Assembly (NCBI RefSeq): GCF_022984075.1
Contig: NZ_JALAAD010000001.1
Location: 1,034,455 to 1,098,454, forward strand
Direction of reading: 5' to 3'
DNA from: Synechococcus sp. C9
Lineage (GTDB): Bacteria; Cyanobacteriota; Cyanobacteriia; Gloeomargaritales; Gloeomargaritaceae
DNA: 64,000 bases
The first letter of the stretch is position 1; each line of letters opens with the position of its first letter. Below are positions 46,927 to 59,560 of this stretch, in pieces. Below the pieces are notes generated by a model, which was given only the letters and a program-made list of their open reading frames with translations, had not been told where the DNA came from and did no database searches. Position numbers and translations under genes: made by a program.

Positions 46927-48423
46927 ATGGCTGACCCGAATGTGAATTGCGGGATTTGCCCCGTCCAAACCTTCAGGACACAGGAGGCGGAGGGGTATGT
47001 AATACCAGAACCGATTACCCTTTCACCGGTGGATTCAGCTTGCCAACAGGTATCTTCCTGTCTGAGTCATTGGTTCACCGTTCCCCAAGGTAAACCCGCC
47101 TCAATTGACTATCCCCAAGCCAATATCACGCTCTATCAAAATGGGAAAAATCAGCCCTTTGCCTCCTGTTTGGTGATTTGGCAAGCCTGTCATGTGATGA
47201 CCCAAAGACCATACCAGCACTGGCAACCCGCCGGGGAATTCATGACCTATGAATATGAAAGCCGAGCCGGTCGGTTGATTTATCGCCTGCCACGTCAGGG
47301 AGCAAAAAATCGGGATATGCGGGTGGTTTTGATCCATTTATTCCTAGCCGCCTGTGCCACCCAAAAAGCCCGTCCTTGGGAAGAAGAAATTGTGATTAAT
47401 GACCGGATTATTGCTGAATTTTTGGGGCTAAATCAGCGCAAGGATATGAATCGGGTGAAAAAATTGCTTTTAATTGAATCTTTGGTCAGACAAGCCTGCG
47501 AATTAGAAGTGGAAATCCATTGGCAGGCAAAAGGCAGGATCAAGGCATTTCATCTACCTGCGGAACCCCTCTGGTTTGCCCGCCCCACCTACCATCTCAC
47601 CACCACCGAAGACGGTTCCCATTATCTGAGTGGTTTATCGTTCCGAGTGTTAGCAGGTCGTTGGTCAACCTATTTTTTGAATCCCCAACAGGCACGGAGC
47701 AAAACCGCCTATTACCAATACGGGTGTCTGCCCATGTCTTTGCCCCCCAAAATCATGTATCTCTGGCAACGGCATGAGGGGGCGGTGGTGATGTTACTGC
47801 ATTTCCTATTTCGGTTACGAGTTGGGCAAGACCGCAGTGCCAAAATTGCTACCCTATTAAAACTCATCTATGGGGAAGAATCTCTGCAAATTGCTTGGTA
47901 TAAATCCGACGTGCGGCGCAAGTTAATGACCAGCTTTGAAGCCGATTTAGAACAGCTATTTTACTACGGCATCAAGCCCCTATTTGAGAACAGTACCTAT
48001 CCTGAGTTCATTCAACCCTGGTGGGTAAGTGCCCAGAATTTACCGGATGATCCAGAGGAAGCACTGAACTACTGGACAGAAGTAGCTCAGGCAGAAAAAG
48101 CCATGATCAACTCGAAGCAAAAATGGTCCCAACTCTTAAATGCGGCGATTACCATTCGGGAATTTCCCGAGGATTGGCAAGCGGAAACCCCTAAAAAGGA
48201 AATAAAATCCAAAACCAGCCGTAAAGCCACCGCAGTTCATTCGCTCACGGGAGCCATGATCAAACAAGCCAGACTCCGGCAAGGCATTAGTCAAAGACAG
48301 CTTTCTACCCTGTTGCATAAAAGTCAAAGCTGGATTCGTGATATTGAATCGGGGAGATATAAAATCAAACCCAAAGATGTACAACTTCTTGCTTCCGTGC
48401 TGGTGGATTTACCCCATCCATAA
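46927..48423 (+). CDS. Large protein with C-terminal HTH (XRE type), unknown
   Basis: 498 residues. The N-terminus has several cysteines (NCGICPV, SACQQVSSC) without a ferredoxin pattern. The middle (YEYESRAGRLIYRLPRQGAK, FLGLNQRKDMNRVKKLLLIE) is unfamiliar and somewhat like plasmid replication-initiator winged helices. The last 55 residues are a Cro/CI-type helix-turn-helix: IKQARLRQGISQRQLSTLLH then QSWIRDIESGRYKI. It follows nifZ by 83 bp in the same direction. It is not CnfR/PatB, which has an N-terminal bacterial-type ferredoxin domain. A nif regulator is an inference from position and the HTH. Confidence 0.7.
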   Translation: MADPNVNCGICPVQTFRTQEAEGYVIPEPITLSPVDSACQQVSSCLSHWFTVPQGKPASIDYPQANITLYQNGKNQPFASCLVIWQACHVMTQRPYQHWQPAGEFMTYEYESRAGRLIYRLPRQGAKNRDMRVVLIHLFLAACATQKARPWEEEIVINDRIIAEFLGLNQRKDMNRVKKLLLIESLVRQACELEVEIHWQAKGRIKAFHLPAEPLWFARPTYHLTTTEDGSHYLSGLSFRVLAGRWSTYFLNPQQARSKTAYYQYGCLPMSLPPKIMYLWQRHEGAVVMLLHFLFRLRVGQDRSAKIATLLKLIYGEESLQIAWYKSDVRRKLMTSFEADLEQLFYYGIKPLFENSTYPEFIQPWWVSAQNLPDDPEEALNYWTEVAQAEKAMINSKQKWSQLLNAAITIREFPEDWQAETPKKEIKSKTSRKATAVHSLTGAMIKQARLRQGISQRQLSTLLHKSQSWIRDIESGRYKIKPKDVQLLASVLVDLPHP

Positions 48424-48467
48424 TATTGATAATTTGTAACATTACCCTAAGCCATATTGAGAACACG

Positions 48468-48547
48468 GGTTACAGGGGCACCCCCGCCCTTGGTTCTGGG
48501 TAATATGGGTATGCCAACGCTGAGATTTATGGCTACGCCACGCAGGC
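48468..48547 (+). repeat. Dispersed repeat, copy D
   Basis: GGTTACAGGGGCACCCCCGC followed by CCTTGGTTCTG is the reverse-complement core of copies B and C. The 19-mer ATGGCTACGCCACGCAGGC (48529-48547) is identical to 19610-19628. It lies between the HTH gene and pflB. The rest of that 294-bp spacer is AT-rich and holds TATAAA-like -10 sequences near 48658 but no gene. Confidence 0.75.
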
Positions 48548-48717
48548 GATAGGTTGGCTCAAATCATATAGAGATGCCCTGTCGTGAAAATAAAAGGCAA
48601 TTATTAGAAACGTTCACAAAATTTCACGATAAAATCCTAAAAAAAATCTAACAGAATTATAAAATTCCCGTATAAGGTTGGTGCAGGGGTTAATAATAGG
48701 AACAGGGGAATATTACG

Positions 48718-51048
48718 ATGTCCCCAAAGGAAGGGAAACCTATGGGCAAAGAAGGCTTGGAAGCAGGATTTTTGACAGACAATAATTTGGCAGAACTTCC
48801 CTCCAAGGAGGGGGGGAAATTGAGAGCAGAGTGGCAAGGATTTCAGCCAAATGTATGGAATGAAAGGGTTGATGTCCGGGACTTCATTCAAACCAACTAC
48901 ACTCCTTACACGGGGGATGGTGCCTTTTTAACAGGACCAACCGATCGGACGGCAAGGCTTTGGGCACAGGTCAAGGAACTCATGCGCCAAGAACGGGAAA
49001 AAGGGGTGCTGGATGCGGATACGGCGGTTCCTTCTAGCATCACTGCCCATGCCCCTGGCTACATCGATCGGGAATTGGAACAGGTGGTCGGACTGCAAAC
49101 GGATAAGCCCCTCAAACGTGCCATCATGCCCTTTGGCGGAATTCGCATGGTCAAAAGTGCCCTGGAGGCATACGGTTATCAGCTTGATCCCCAAACGGAG
49201 GCGGTCTTCACCAAGTACCGCAAAACCCATAACGACGGGGTGTTTGATGCCTACACGACGGAAATGCGCAACTGTCGCCGATCGGGGATTATCACCGGTC
49301 TGCCCGATGCCTATGGACGGGGACGGATCATCGGGGACTATCGCCGGGTGGCACTCTATGGCACGGAGTTTTTGATCAAGGACAAGCAGGAGCAACTGCG
49401 CTCCCTGGAAGGCAATGTCATGGATGAGCCGACCATTCGCCTGCGGGAGGAACTTTCTGAACAAATTAAAGCCCTGAAAGAATTGCAACAGATGGCACAG
49501 AGTTACGGGTTTGACATCAGCAAGCCGGCGGCGAATGCCAGGGAAGCCTTCCAGTGGCTCTATTTTGGCTATTTGGCGGCGGTGAAAGAACAAAACGGAG
49601 CCGCCATGTCCTTGGGTCGGGTGTCCACGTTCCTCGATATTTATTGCGAACGGGATTTGGCACTAGGGCTGATCACCGAAGCGGAAATCCAGGAGTTGGT
49701 GGATCATTTTGTGATGAAGCTCCGTATGGTGCGGTTCCTGAGAACGCCCGATTACAACGAACTGTTTTCCGGCGATCCCACTTGGGTTACAGAAGCGATC
49801 GGGGGTGTGGGAGAAGATGGCAGACCCCTGGTGACCAAAAATAGTTTCCGGTTTTTGCAGACCCTCTACAATCTGGGACCCGCCCCGGAACCCAATTTGA
49901 CAGTGTTGTGGTCAGAACAATTACCCGACAACTTCAAACGTTTCTGCGCCCAAACTTCCGTTGATACCAGTTCCATCCAATACGAGAATGACGACCTGAT
50001 GCGTCCCTACTTCGGGGATGACTACGGCATTGCCTGCTGTGTGTCGGCGATGCGGATCGGTAAGCAGATGCAGTTTTTTGGTGCCAGGGTAAACTTAGCA
50101 AAAGCACTGCTCTACGCGATCAACGGCGGCAGGGATGAAAAGTCGGGGGATCAGGTTGCTCCCGTGATGAATCCAATTACCGACGCAGTGCTGGATTTTG
50201 AGGTGGTGAAAGCCCGATTTGCAGAGGTCATAGCCTGGTTAGCCCGCACCTATGTGAATACCCTCAATGTGATTCACTATATGCACGACAAGTACTGCTA
50301 TGAGCGCATTGAGATGGCACTCCACGATCGGGATGTGTATCGCACGATGGCGTGTGGGATTGCGGGGCTGTCGGTGGTGGCTGATTCCCTGTCTGCGATT
50401 AAGTACGCCCAGGTGCAACCCATTCGGGACGACCGGGGTTTAGCCATTGACTTCAAGATCGAGGGCAGTTATCCCACCTACGGCAACAACGACGACCGGG
50501 CGGATGAACTGGCAGTCTGGGTGGTGCAGACCATGATGAATGCCCTTAGGCAACAAAAGACCTACCGAGATGCAGTGCCGACCCAATCGGTGTTGACCAT
50601 TACTTCCAATGTGGTCTATGGCAAAAAGACGGGCACGACCCCCGATGGACGCAAAGCCGGTCAACCCTTTGCCCCCGGTGCCAACCCCATGCACGGGCGG
50701 GACTGTTGCGGTGCGCTGGCTTCTTTGGCTTCTGTTGCGAAGTTGCCCTACCAGGACAGCTTGGACGGCATTTCCAATACGTTCTCCATCGTGCCCAAGG
50801 CGTTAGGGCGCACGGGAGCCGAACAGGTGAGCAACTTGGTGAATATGCTGGACGGCTATTTCCACGACGGCGGGCATCACTTGAACGTCAATGTACTGCA
50901 ACGGGAAACCCTCCTGGATGCGATGGAACATCCGGAACAGTATCCCCAACTCACCATCCGGGTATCGGGTTATGCGGTCAACTTTGTCAAACTTACCCGT
51001 GAGCAACAGTTAGATGTCATCAGCCGCACCTTCCACGACCGGTGTTAA
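48718..51048 (+). CDS. pflB: Pyruvate formate-lyase
   Basis: A glycyl-radical enzyme that splits pyruvate with CoA to acetyl-CoA and formate under anoxia. 776 residues. Seen: [20 protein letters not shown], the adjacent active-site cysteines in [12 protein letters not shown] (about residues 439-442), [20 protein letters not shown], and the radical glycine loop [15 protein letters not shown] near the C-terminus. The first 35 residues are an unusual lead; an ATG at 48742 with AGGAAGGG upstream is an alternative start. pflA overlaps its 3' end. The enzyme is oxygen-sensitive, so it should work only in the dark or in anoxic mats. Confidence 0.96.
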   Translation: MSPKEGKPMGKEGLEAGFLTDNNLAELPSKEGGKLRAEWQGFQPNVWNERVDVRDFIQTNYTPYTGDGAFLTGPTDRTARLWAQVKELMRQEREKGVLDADTAVPSSITAHAPGYIDRELEQVVGLQTDKPLKRAIMPFGGIRMVKSALEAYGYQLDPQTEAVFTKYRKTHNDGVFDAYTTEMRNCRRSGIITGLPDAYGRGRIIGDYRRVALYGTEFLIKDKQEQLRSLEGNVMDEPTIRLREELSEQIKALKELQQMAQSYGFDISKPAANAREAFQWLYFGYLAAVKEQNGAAMSLGRVSTFLDIYCERDLALGLITEAEIQELVDHFVMKLRMVRFLRTPDYNELFSGDPTWVTEAIGGVGEDGRPLVTKNSFRFLQTLYNLGPAPEPNLTVLWSEQLPDNFKRFCAQTSVDTSSIQYENDDLMRPYFGDDYGIACCVSAMRIGKQMQFFGARVNLAKALLYAINGGRDEKSGDQVAPVMNPITDAVLDFEVVKARFAEVIAWLARTYVNTLNVIHYMHDKYCYERIEMALHDRDVYRTMACGIAGLSVVADSLSAIKYAQVQPIRDDRGLAIDFKIEGSYPTYGNNDDRADELAVWVVQTMMNALRQQKTYRDAVPTQSVLTITSNVVYGKKTGTTPDGRKAGQPFAPGANPMHGRDCCGALASLASVAKLPYQDSLDGISNTFSIVPKALGRTGAEQVSNLVNMLDGYFHDGGHHLNVNVLQRETLLDAMEHPEQYPQLTIRVSGYAVNFVKLTREQQLDVISRTFHDRC

Positions 51049-51763
51049 GGGCAAAATCCATTCCTTTGAGAGCATGGGGACGGTGGATGGTCCCGGTATC
51101 CGCTTTGTGGTGTTTACCCAGGGCTGTCCCCTCCGATGCCTCTACTGCCACAATCCCGACTGTCGGACGATCTATGGCGGCAGGGAAATCACCGCAGGGG
51201 AAGTGCTTGCCGAAATCCAAAAGTACCGTTCCTACCTGAGGGGCGGCGGGGTGACGGTGAGTGGCGGCGAACCCCTGATGCAACCGGAATTTGTTTCCGC
51301 CATCTTTCAAGGTTGCCACGAGTTGGGACTCCATACCGCCCTGGATACCTCTGGCTATTGCCCCGTTGAAGTTGCCCAGCCCGTTTTGGATCATACGGAT
51401 TTGGTGCTGTTGGATATTAAATCCTTTGATCCCCAAATTTATCAGCGGGTGACCCATGTTTCCCTGGAGCCAACCCTGGCGATGGCAAGGCATTTGAACC
51501 GGATTCATAAACCTACCTGGATTCGGTTTGTGTTGGTGCCCGGTCTGACCGATGCGCCCCATAACATTGAGGGATTGGCGGATTTTGTGGCGACCCTTGA
51601 CAATGTGGAGCGGGTGGAGGTCTTGCCCTTTCATAAAATGGGGGAATACAAATGGGAACAGTTGGGTTTGAACTATTTATTAAAAGATACGCCCGAACCG
51701 GAGGAATCCTTAATCAACCAAACCAAAGCCACTTTCCGATCACGAGGACTATTTACCCCTTGA
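51014..51763 (+). CDS. pflA: Pyruvate formate-lyase-activating enzyme
   Basis: 249 residues. The radical SAM enzyme that installs the glycyl radical on PflB. Seen: [20 protein letters not shown], cluster motif [13 protein letters not shown] (C-x3-C-x2-C), [15 protein letters not shown] and [10 protein letters not shown]. The ATG at 51014 overlaps pflB by 35 nt. AdhE follows after 78 bp. Confidence 0.96.
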   Translation: MSSAAPSTTGVKGKIHSFESMGTVDGPGIRFVVFTQGCPLRCLYCHNPDCRTIYGGREITAGEVLAEIQKYRSYLRGGGVTVSGGEPLMQPEFVSAIFQGCHELGLHTALDTSGYCPVEVAQPVLDHTDLVLLDIKSFDPQIYQRVTHVSLEPTLAMARHLNRIHKPTWIRFVLVPGLTDAPHNIEGLADFVATLDNVERVEVLPFHKMGEYKWEQLGLNYLLKDTPEPEESLINQTKATFRSRGLFTP

Positions 51764-51841
51764 TCCCAATCAGAAGCTGAAGTTTCCTAGCAGAAAAGTA
51801 AAAACGTTTGTAGCCTAAAGATAGGCAAAGGAGGAACTGAG

Positions 51842-54496
51842 ATGCGCGTCACTGATGAAGCAACCTTAAATGAATTGATTGCCAGAGTCAAAGTTGCTCA
51901 GGAAGCGTTCGCCACCTTTTCCCAGGCGCAGGTTGACCGGATTTTCCAGCAGGCGGCAATTGCGGCGAATGAAGCCCGTATTCCCCTGGCGAAAATGGCG
52001 GTGGCAGAAACCGGTATGGGCATTGTGGAAGACAAGGTGATCAAAAATCACTTTGCCTCGGAGATGATCTACAACAAATACAAAAATGAAAAAACCTGCG
52101 GGGTGATCGAAGAAGACAAACATTTTGGCATTCAGAAAATTGCCGAACCCGTTGGCATTTTGGCGGGCATTGTCCCTACGACCAATCCTACTTCTACGGC
52201 TATTTTTAAGGCATTGTTAGCCATCAAAACCCGCAATGCCATTATTTTTTCCCCCCACCCCAGAGCCAAAGCCTGCACGATTGAAGCCGCCCGCATTGTC
52301 CTCAAAGCCGCCGTTGCCGCCGGTGCTCCCGATCCGATCATCGGCTGGATTGATGAACCCACCGTGCCCCTGTCCCAAGCCCTCATGCAACACCCAGACA
52401 TTAAACTGATCCTGGCGACGGGGGGACCTGCAATGGTCAAAGCCGCCTACTCCTCCGGGCATCCCTCCTTGGGGGTAGGGGCAGGCAATACCCCCGCCCT
52501 GATTGATGTGAGTGCCGATATACCGATGGCGGTCAGTTCCATTCTGCTGAGCAAAACCTTTGACAATGGCACGATTTGTGCTTCGGAACAGGCGGTGATC
52601 GTGGTGGAAGATATTTATGAATCAGTGAAACAGGAATTTGTCCGGCGGGGTGCCTACATTCTCTCCCCCGAAGAAGTGGCGAAAGTGCGGCAAATTATTC
52701 TCCAGGACGGCAGATTGAATCCGGCGATTGTGGGACAACCGGTGGAGCACATTGCCCAGTTGGCGGGCTTTACGGTGCCCCAGGGGACTCGGTTGTTAAT
52801 TGGCGAAGTGACCGAAGTCGGGGAACATGAACCCTTTTCCTATGAGAAACTATCGCCGATTTTAGCCATGTATCGGGTACCCAATTTCCGAGCCGGGGTA
52901 GAAATTGCCGCCCAGTTGGTGAATTTTGGCGGTAAGGGACATACGGCGGTGCTCTACACCGACCCTGCGAACCGGGATGACCTCGCCTATTTTGAACACC
53001 ATGTCGCCGCCAGTCGGGTGTTATTAAATACGCCTTCTTCCCAGGGGGCAATTGGGGATTTGTATAACTTCAAACTTGACCCTTCCCTCACTTTGGGTTG
53101 CGGCACTTGGGGCGGTAATTCTATCTCGGAAAACGTGGCTCCCCACCATCTGCTGAATATCAAAACCGTGACGGAACGGCGGGAAAATATGCTGTGGTTC
53201 CGGGTGCCCCCCAAAATTTATTTCAAGTTTGGGTGTCTGCCGGTGGCATTGCAGGAATTGCAGGGGAAAAAACGGGCATTTCTGGTTACCGACAAGCCCC
53301 TATTTGATATGGGAATGCTCAAGGAAGTGGAGGACATTTTGGAAGACCTGGGGATCGAGTTTCAAACCTTCTATGAAGTGGAACCCGACCCGACCCTGAC
53401 GACGGTGGAAAAAGGTTTAGCCCGGTGTCGCAGTTTTAACCCCGATGTGATCATTGCCTTTGGCGGCGGTTCACCGATGGATGCGGCGAAGGTGATCTGG
53501 CTGATGTATGAACATCCTGAGGTGGAATTTTCCGGGGTTGCCATGCGGTTTATGGACATCCGCAAGCGGGTCTATGCCCTGCCCACCCTGGGACAAAAGG
53601 CGATTTTGGTGGCGATTCCCACCACTTCCGGTACGGGGTCAGAAGTCACGCCCTTTGCCGTTGTGACCGATGATAAAACCGGCATCAAATATCCCCTGGC
53701 GGATTACGCCCTCACCCCCAATATGGCAATCGTTGACCCGGAATTGGTGATGAATATGCCCAAGAAACTCACTGCCTACGGGGGGATTGATGCCCTTACC
53801 CATGCCATTGAAGCCTACGTTTCCATCTTGGCGACGGAATTTACCGAGGGCTTGGCACGGGAGGCGATTCAACTGTTATTTGAATATCTACCCAGGGCGT
53901 ACAAATTGGGAGCCAAAGACCCCGTTGCCAGGGAAAAAGTCCACTATGCCGCCACGATTGCGGGGATGGCGTTTGCCAATGCCTTTTTAGGGATTTGTCA
54001 CTCTTTGGCACACAAACTCGGCTCCACCTTCCATGTGCCGCACGGTTTAGCCAATGCCCTGATGATCTCCCATGTGATCCGCTACAACGCCACCGATGCC
54101 CCCTTCAAGCAGGCGATTTTCCCCCAATACACCTATCCCCACGCCAAGCAACGCTATGCGGAAATTGCCGACTTTCTCCACCTGGGCGGGCGCACGGAGG
54201 AGGATAAGGTCGAGCGGTTGATCCATGCCATTGAAAACCTCAAACAGGAACTCGATATTCCCCTTTCCATTAAGGAAGCACTCCCGGATCGGGAACGGGA
54301 ATTTTATGAAAGCGTGGAAAAAATGGCAGAGCAAGCCTTTGACGACCAATGCACGGGGGCAAATCCCCGTTATCCCCTGATGCGGGACCTGAAGGAGCTG
54401 TACATCCTCTCCTACCAAGGGTGCCGCCTGGAGAGTGCCCTCTACCATCAAGCGGATAACTGGGACAACTTGGCGGTCACCACCACCGATGGTTAA
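51842..54496 (+). CDS. adhE: Bifunctional acetaldehyde-CoA/alcohol dehydrogenase
   Basis: 884 residues. The N-terminal CoA-acylating aldehyde dehydrogenase (about 1-440) has GILAGIVPTTNPTSTAIFKA and the catalytic Cys in DNGTICASEQAVIV (about residue 249). The C-terminal iron alcohol dehydrogenase (about 455-870) has IIAFGGGSPMDAAKVIW, PTTSGTGSEVTPFAV, GGIDALTHAIEAYVS and GICHSLAHKLGSTFHVPHG with iron-binding histidines. It reduces acetyl-CoA to ethanol, re-oxidising two NADH. GGAGG precedes the ATG. Confidence 0.97.
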   Translation: MRVTDEATLNELIARVKVAQEAFATFSQAQVDRIFQQAAIAANEARIPLAKMAVAETGMGIVEDKVIKNHFASEMIYNKYKNEKTCGVIEEDKHFGIQKIAEPVGILAGIVPTTNPTSTAIFKALLAIKTRNAIIFSPHPRAKACTIEAARIVLKAAVAAGAPDPIIGWIDEPTVPLSQALMQHPDIKLILATGGPAMVKAAYSSGHPSLGVGAGNTPALIDVSADIPMAVSSILLSKTFDNGTICASEQAVIVVEDIYESVKQEFVRRGAYILSPEEVAKVRQIILQDGRLNPAIVGQPVEHIAQLAGFTVPQGTRLLIGEVTEVGEHEPFSYEKLSPILAMYRVPNFRAGVEIAAQLVNFGGKGHTAVLYTDPANRDDLAYFEHHVAASRVLLNTPSSQGAIGDLYNFKLDPSLTLGCGTWGGNSISENVAPHHLLNIKTVTERRENMLWFRVPPKIYFKFGCLPVALQELQGKKRAFLVTDKPLFDMGMLKEVEDILEDLGIEFQTFYEVEPDPTLTTVEKGLARCRSFNPDVIIAFGGGSPMDAAKVIWLMYEHPEVEFSGVAMRFMDIRKRVYALPTLGQKAILVAIPTTSGTGSEVTPFAVVTDDKTGIKYPLADYALTPNMAIVDPELVMNMPKKLTAYGGIDALTHAIEAYVSILATEFTEGLAREAIQLLFEYLPRAYKLGAKDPVAREKVHYAATIAGMAFANAFLGICHSLAHKLGSTFHVPHGLANALMISHVIRYNATDAPFKQAIFPQYTYPHAKQRYAEIADFLHLGGRTEEDKVERLIHAIENLKQELDIPLSIKEALPDREREFYESVEKMAEQAFDDQCTGANPRYPLMRDLKELYILSYQGCRLESALYHQADNWDNLAVTTTDG

Positions 54497-54520
54497 TTGG
54501 TTCATTTAAGGAGAACCCCG

Positions 54521-57265
54521 ATGCAGTCCGCCACCCTTGCCCCTGGAAACGAAGCCATTTCTGACGTTTGGCGCACCCCCTACCGCTATCCCCTGGAGGT
54601 TTTTTTCCATCCCCAAACCATCGCCGTGATTGGGGCAACGGAACGCCCTGGCAGTGTCGGACGCACCTTGCTGAGTAATCTGATTGCCACGCCCTTTGGG
54701 GGAACCGTGTTTCCCATCAATCCCAAGCGTCCGAGTGTGTTGGGGATTAAAGCCTATCCCACCATTCACGATGTCCCCGACCGGGTTGATCTGGCGGTGG
54801 TGGTCACGCCTGCGCCGACAGTACCGGGGGTGATTGCCGAATGTGCCCAGGCGGGGGTGAAGGGAGCAATCGTGATCTCGGCGGGCTTTCGGGAAATTGG
54901 CGCAGAGGGAATGGCGCTGGAGCAGGAAATCTTAGCAAATGCGGGTCAAATGCGGATTATCGGACCCAACTGCCTGGGGGTGATGAACCCGGTCACCGGC
55001 TTAAATGCCACCTTTGCCAGCACCATTGCCCGCCCTGGAAGTGTGGGGTTTATTTCCCAGAGTGGGGCGCTGTGTACTTCGATTTTGGACTGGAGTTTTC
55101 AGGAAAATGTCGGGTTTAGCGCCTTTATCTCCATCGGCTCCATGCTGGATGTGAGTTGGGGGGATTTGATCTACTACTTAGGAGATGACCCCCACACCAA
55201 AAGCATTGTCATTTATATGGAATCCATCGGCGATGCCCGTTCCTTTCTCTCGGCGGCTCGGGAGGTGGCGTTGACCAAACCGATCATTGTGCTGAAGGCA
55301 GGGCGTACCGCAGCGGCGGCGCAAGCCTCTACTTCTCACACGGGAGCTTTGGCGGGGAGCGATGAGGTGCTCAATGCCGCCTTTCGCCGGTGTGGCGTTT
55401 TGCGGGTGGATAATATCTCCGATCTCTTTGACATGGCGGAGGTGCTTTCCAAACAGCCCAAACTGCCCCAGGGGAATCGTTTAATTATTCTCACGAATGC
55501 CGGTGGTCCGGGGGTGATCGCCACGGATGCGTTTATTGAGGGGGGGGGCACGTTGGCGGCAATTGCTTCTGAGACCCAAGCCAAACTCGACCCGATTTTG
55601 CCCAAGCACTGGAGTCATGGGAATCCGGTGGACATTTTGGGAGATGCGGATGCCCAACGGTATGCCCAAGCCTTAGATGTGGTCGCCCATGACCCCAATG
55701 GGGATGCCATTTTGGTCATTCTCACGCCTCAAGCCATGTCCCAACCGACGGAAACGGCGGCACAACTGATTGCCTGTGCCAAAAATTATCCCAAACCGCT
55801 CCTTGCCAGTTGGATGGGGGGAGAAAGTGTCGCCCCTGCCATGCACGCCCTGAATGCGGCGGGGATTCCCACCTTTAGTTATCCCGACACGGCGGCGCAC
55901 ATTTTTAACTATATGTGTCATTACAGCAGTAACCTGCGGGCACTCTACGAAACCCCCCAACTGCCCCCGGATTCGGACGAATTTACCCCGAACCGCCCCC
56001 TGGTACAGGAGATATTTGCCCAGGCACGCCAAGCCGGACGGAACCTGCTCACCGAGTACGAAGCCAAACAAGTCCTCACCGCCTATGGGATACCCACGGT
56101 GCCGACGGAAATTGCCACCAGCGCCGAGGAAGCCATTGCCATTGCCAACCGCATGGGTTATCCGGTGGTCGTGAAATTACTTTCCGAGGTGATCACCCAT
56201 AAGAGTGATGTGGGGGGGGTGCAACTGAATTTATCCAACCCTGAGGCGGTAGCGGCGGCTTTTAATCTGATTCGCACCAATGTCAAACCTTGGGAAGCCC
56301 AGCATCCCGATGTGTTTTTGGGTGTCACCGTGCAACCCATGTTCCGTGCCCAGGGCTACGAACTGATTTTAGGCAGTAGCATGGACGTGCAGTTTGGTCC
56401 TGTGATTCTCTTCGGCACGGGCGGGCAACTGGTAGAAGTCTTCCAGGATCGTTCCTTGGCACTGCCCCCCCTGAATAGCACTTTAGCCAAGCGGATGATG
56501 GAGCGCACCCGGATTTACCAAGCCCTGTTGGGGGTACGGGGCAACCGTCCGGTGGACATGGATGGTTTGGCGCAACTGCTGGTGCGGTTTAGCCAGTTGG
56601 TGGTGGAACAGCCGGAAATTCAAGAGATTGACATCAATCCGCTCTTGGCTTCGGCGGAACATCTGATTGCCCTGGATGCCAGGGTGGTTTTGCGCTCAGA
56701 CGCTCCCCCCAAATTGGCGATTCGCCCCTATCCCAGCCAATACATCAGCACTTTTACCCTCAAAAATCATCTGCCGGTCACCATTCGCCCGATTCGCCCG
56801 GAGGATGAACCCCTGCTGGTGGAATTTCATAAACTCCTGTCCGAGGAGAGCGTGTATATGCGCTACACCCACATGATGAACCTGCAACACCGGATTGCCC
56901 ACGACCGGCTCACCCGCATTTGTTTTATTGACTACGACCGGGAAATGGTGTTAGTCGCTGACCACAAGGACCCCGAAACCGGCAACCATCATGTGGTGGG
57001 GGTGGGGCGGTTATCCCGTTTTCATAACTCAAATAAGGCGGAATTTGCGATGATTATTGGGGATCGTTTTCAAAAGCAAGGTTTGGGCACCGAACTCCTG
57101 CGCCGTTTGGTGGAAATTGCCCGGATGGAACACATATCCCAAGTGGAGGCGTATATGTTACCGACCAACACCGCCATGCAAAAAATCTGTGAACGGGCAG
57201 GGTTTGCCTTTGACCCCCAATTAGAAGAAGGGATGGTGAAAGCCGTCTTAACTTTATCCCCATAA
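54521..57265 (+). CDS. ADP-forming acyl-CoA synthetase fused to GNAT domain
   Basis: 914 residues from the ATG at 54521 (AAGGAGAA upstream). Order: CoA-binding domain (about 25-150, [20 protein letters not shown]), succinyl-CoA-ligase-like domain with phospho-His in [15 protein letters not shown] (about residue 272), ATP-grasp domain (about 510-730, [20 protein letters not shown]) and GNAT (about 755-914, [20 protein letters not shown]). The fusion is that of Pat/YfiQ lysine acetyltransferases. Because the catalytic His is kept, it could also make acetate and ATP from acetyl-CoA, fitting the pfl-adhE operon. Dual function is inferred. Confidence 0.88.
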   Translation: MQSATLAPGNEAISDVWRTPYRYPLEVFFHPQTIAVIGATERPGSVGRTLLSNLIATPFGGTVFPINPKRPSVLGIKAYPTIHDVPDRVDLAVVVTPAPTVPGVIAECAQAGVKGAIVISAGFREIGAEGMALEQEILANAGQMRIIGPNCLGVMNPVTGLNATFASTIARPGSVGFISQSGALCTSILDWSFQENVGFSAFISIGSMLDVSWGDLIYYLGDDPHTKSIVIYMESIGDARSFLSAAREVALTKPIIVLKAGRTAAAAQASTSHTGALAGSDEVLNAAFRRCGVLRVDNISDLFDMAEVLSKQPKLPQGNRLIILTNAGGPGVIATDAFIEGGGTLAAIASETQAKLDPILPKHWSHGNPVDILGDADAQRYAQALDVVAHDPNGDAILVILTPQAMSQPTETAAQLIACAKNYPKPLLASWMGGESVAPAMHALNAAGIPTFSYPDTAAHIFNYMCHYSSNLRALYETPQLPPDSDEFTPNRPLVQEIFAQARQAGRNLLTEYEAKQVLTAYGIPTVPTEIATSAEEAIAIANRMGYPVVVKLLSEVITHKSDVGGVQLNLSNPEAVAAAFNLIRTNVKPWEAQHPDVFLGVTVQPMFRAQGYELILGSSMDVQFGPVILFGTGGQLVEVFQDRSLALPPLNSTLAKRMMERTRIYQALLGVRGNRPVDMDGLAQLLVRFSQLVVEQPEIQEIDINPLLASAEHLIALDARVVLRSDAPPKLAIRPYPSQYISTFTLKNHLPVTIRPIRPEDEPLLVEFHKLLSEESVYMRYTHMMNLQHRIAHDRLTRICFIDYDREMVLVADHKDPETGNHHVVGVGRLSRFHNSNKAEFAMIIGDRFQKQGLGTELLRRLVEIARMEHISQVEAYMLPTNTAMQKICERAGFAFDPQLEEGMVKAVLTLSP

Positions 57266-57292
57266 TTTGATAGGCTATTTTGCGCCCAAGAA

Positions 57293-57367
57293 TATAGCAA
57301 TCCTACTTGATTAACAAACAGCAATTCTCCAGAACCAAGGGCGTGCGACCCATTTTTAGAAGTGCCC
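57293..57367 (+). repeat. Dispersed repeat, copy E (fullest)
   Basis: Carries ATATAGCAATCCTACTTGAT, AATTCTCCAGAACCAAGGGC, GTGCGACCCATTTTTAG and AAGTGCCC in that order. The left half matches copy A and the right half matches copy C. It lies between the acyl-CoA synthetase gene and tRNA-Ser. Confidence 0.8.
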
Positions 57368-57480
57368 ATAATTTAATTTTTTGCCCAGGTGTTGGTGGGA
57401 TTTGGTTTTCCCTTCGTTCTTAAACATGACCCGCTACCCAAACCCTGAGCCACATGGCCACGAGTACGGGAGCGTGGGTA

Positions 57481-57567
57481 CGGAGAGGGGGGGATTTGAA
57501 CCCCCGTTGGGTGTGACCCCAAACTTGATTTCGAGTCAAGCGCATTCAACCACTCTGCCACCTCTCC
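57481..57567 (-). tRNA. tRNA-Ser (anticodon CGA)
   Basis: 87 nt on the minus strand. Acceptor arms GGAGAGG (57567-57561) and CCTCTCC (57488-57482) pair perfectly, with G as discriminator. The anticodon arm CTTGA-CTCGAAA-TCAAG gives anticodon CGA, reading UCG serine codons. The long variable arm (TTGGGGTCACACCCAA) and GGTTCAAATCC T-arm confirm a type II tRNA. CCA is not encoded. Confidence 0.97.
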
Positions 57568-57671
57568 TGGGGCATTCTCTATTATTAGCCGATTTATCAA
57601 CCCCTGCGCTGGGATGCAAATGACCCCAGGGGTGATACCCTAGTAGGGGGCGAGGCTTGCGCTCTTCGTAA

Positions 57672-59556
<1,885 letters not shown>

Positions 59557-59560
<4 letters not shown>

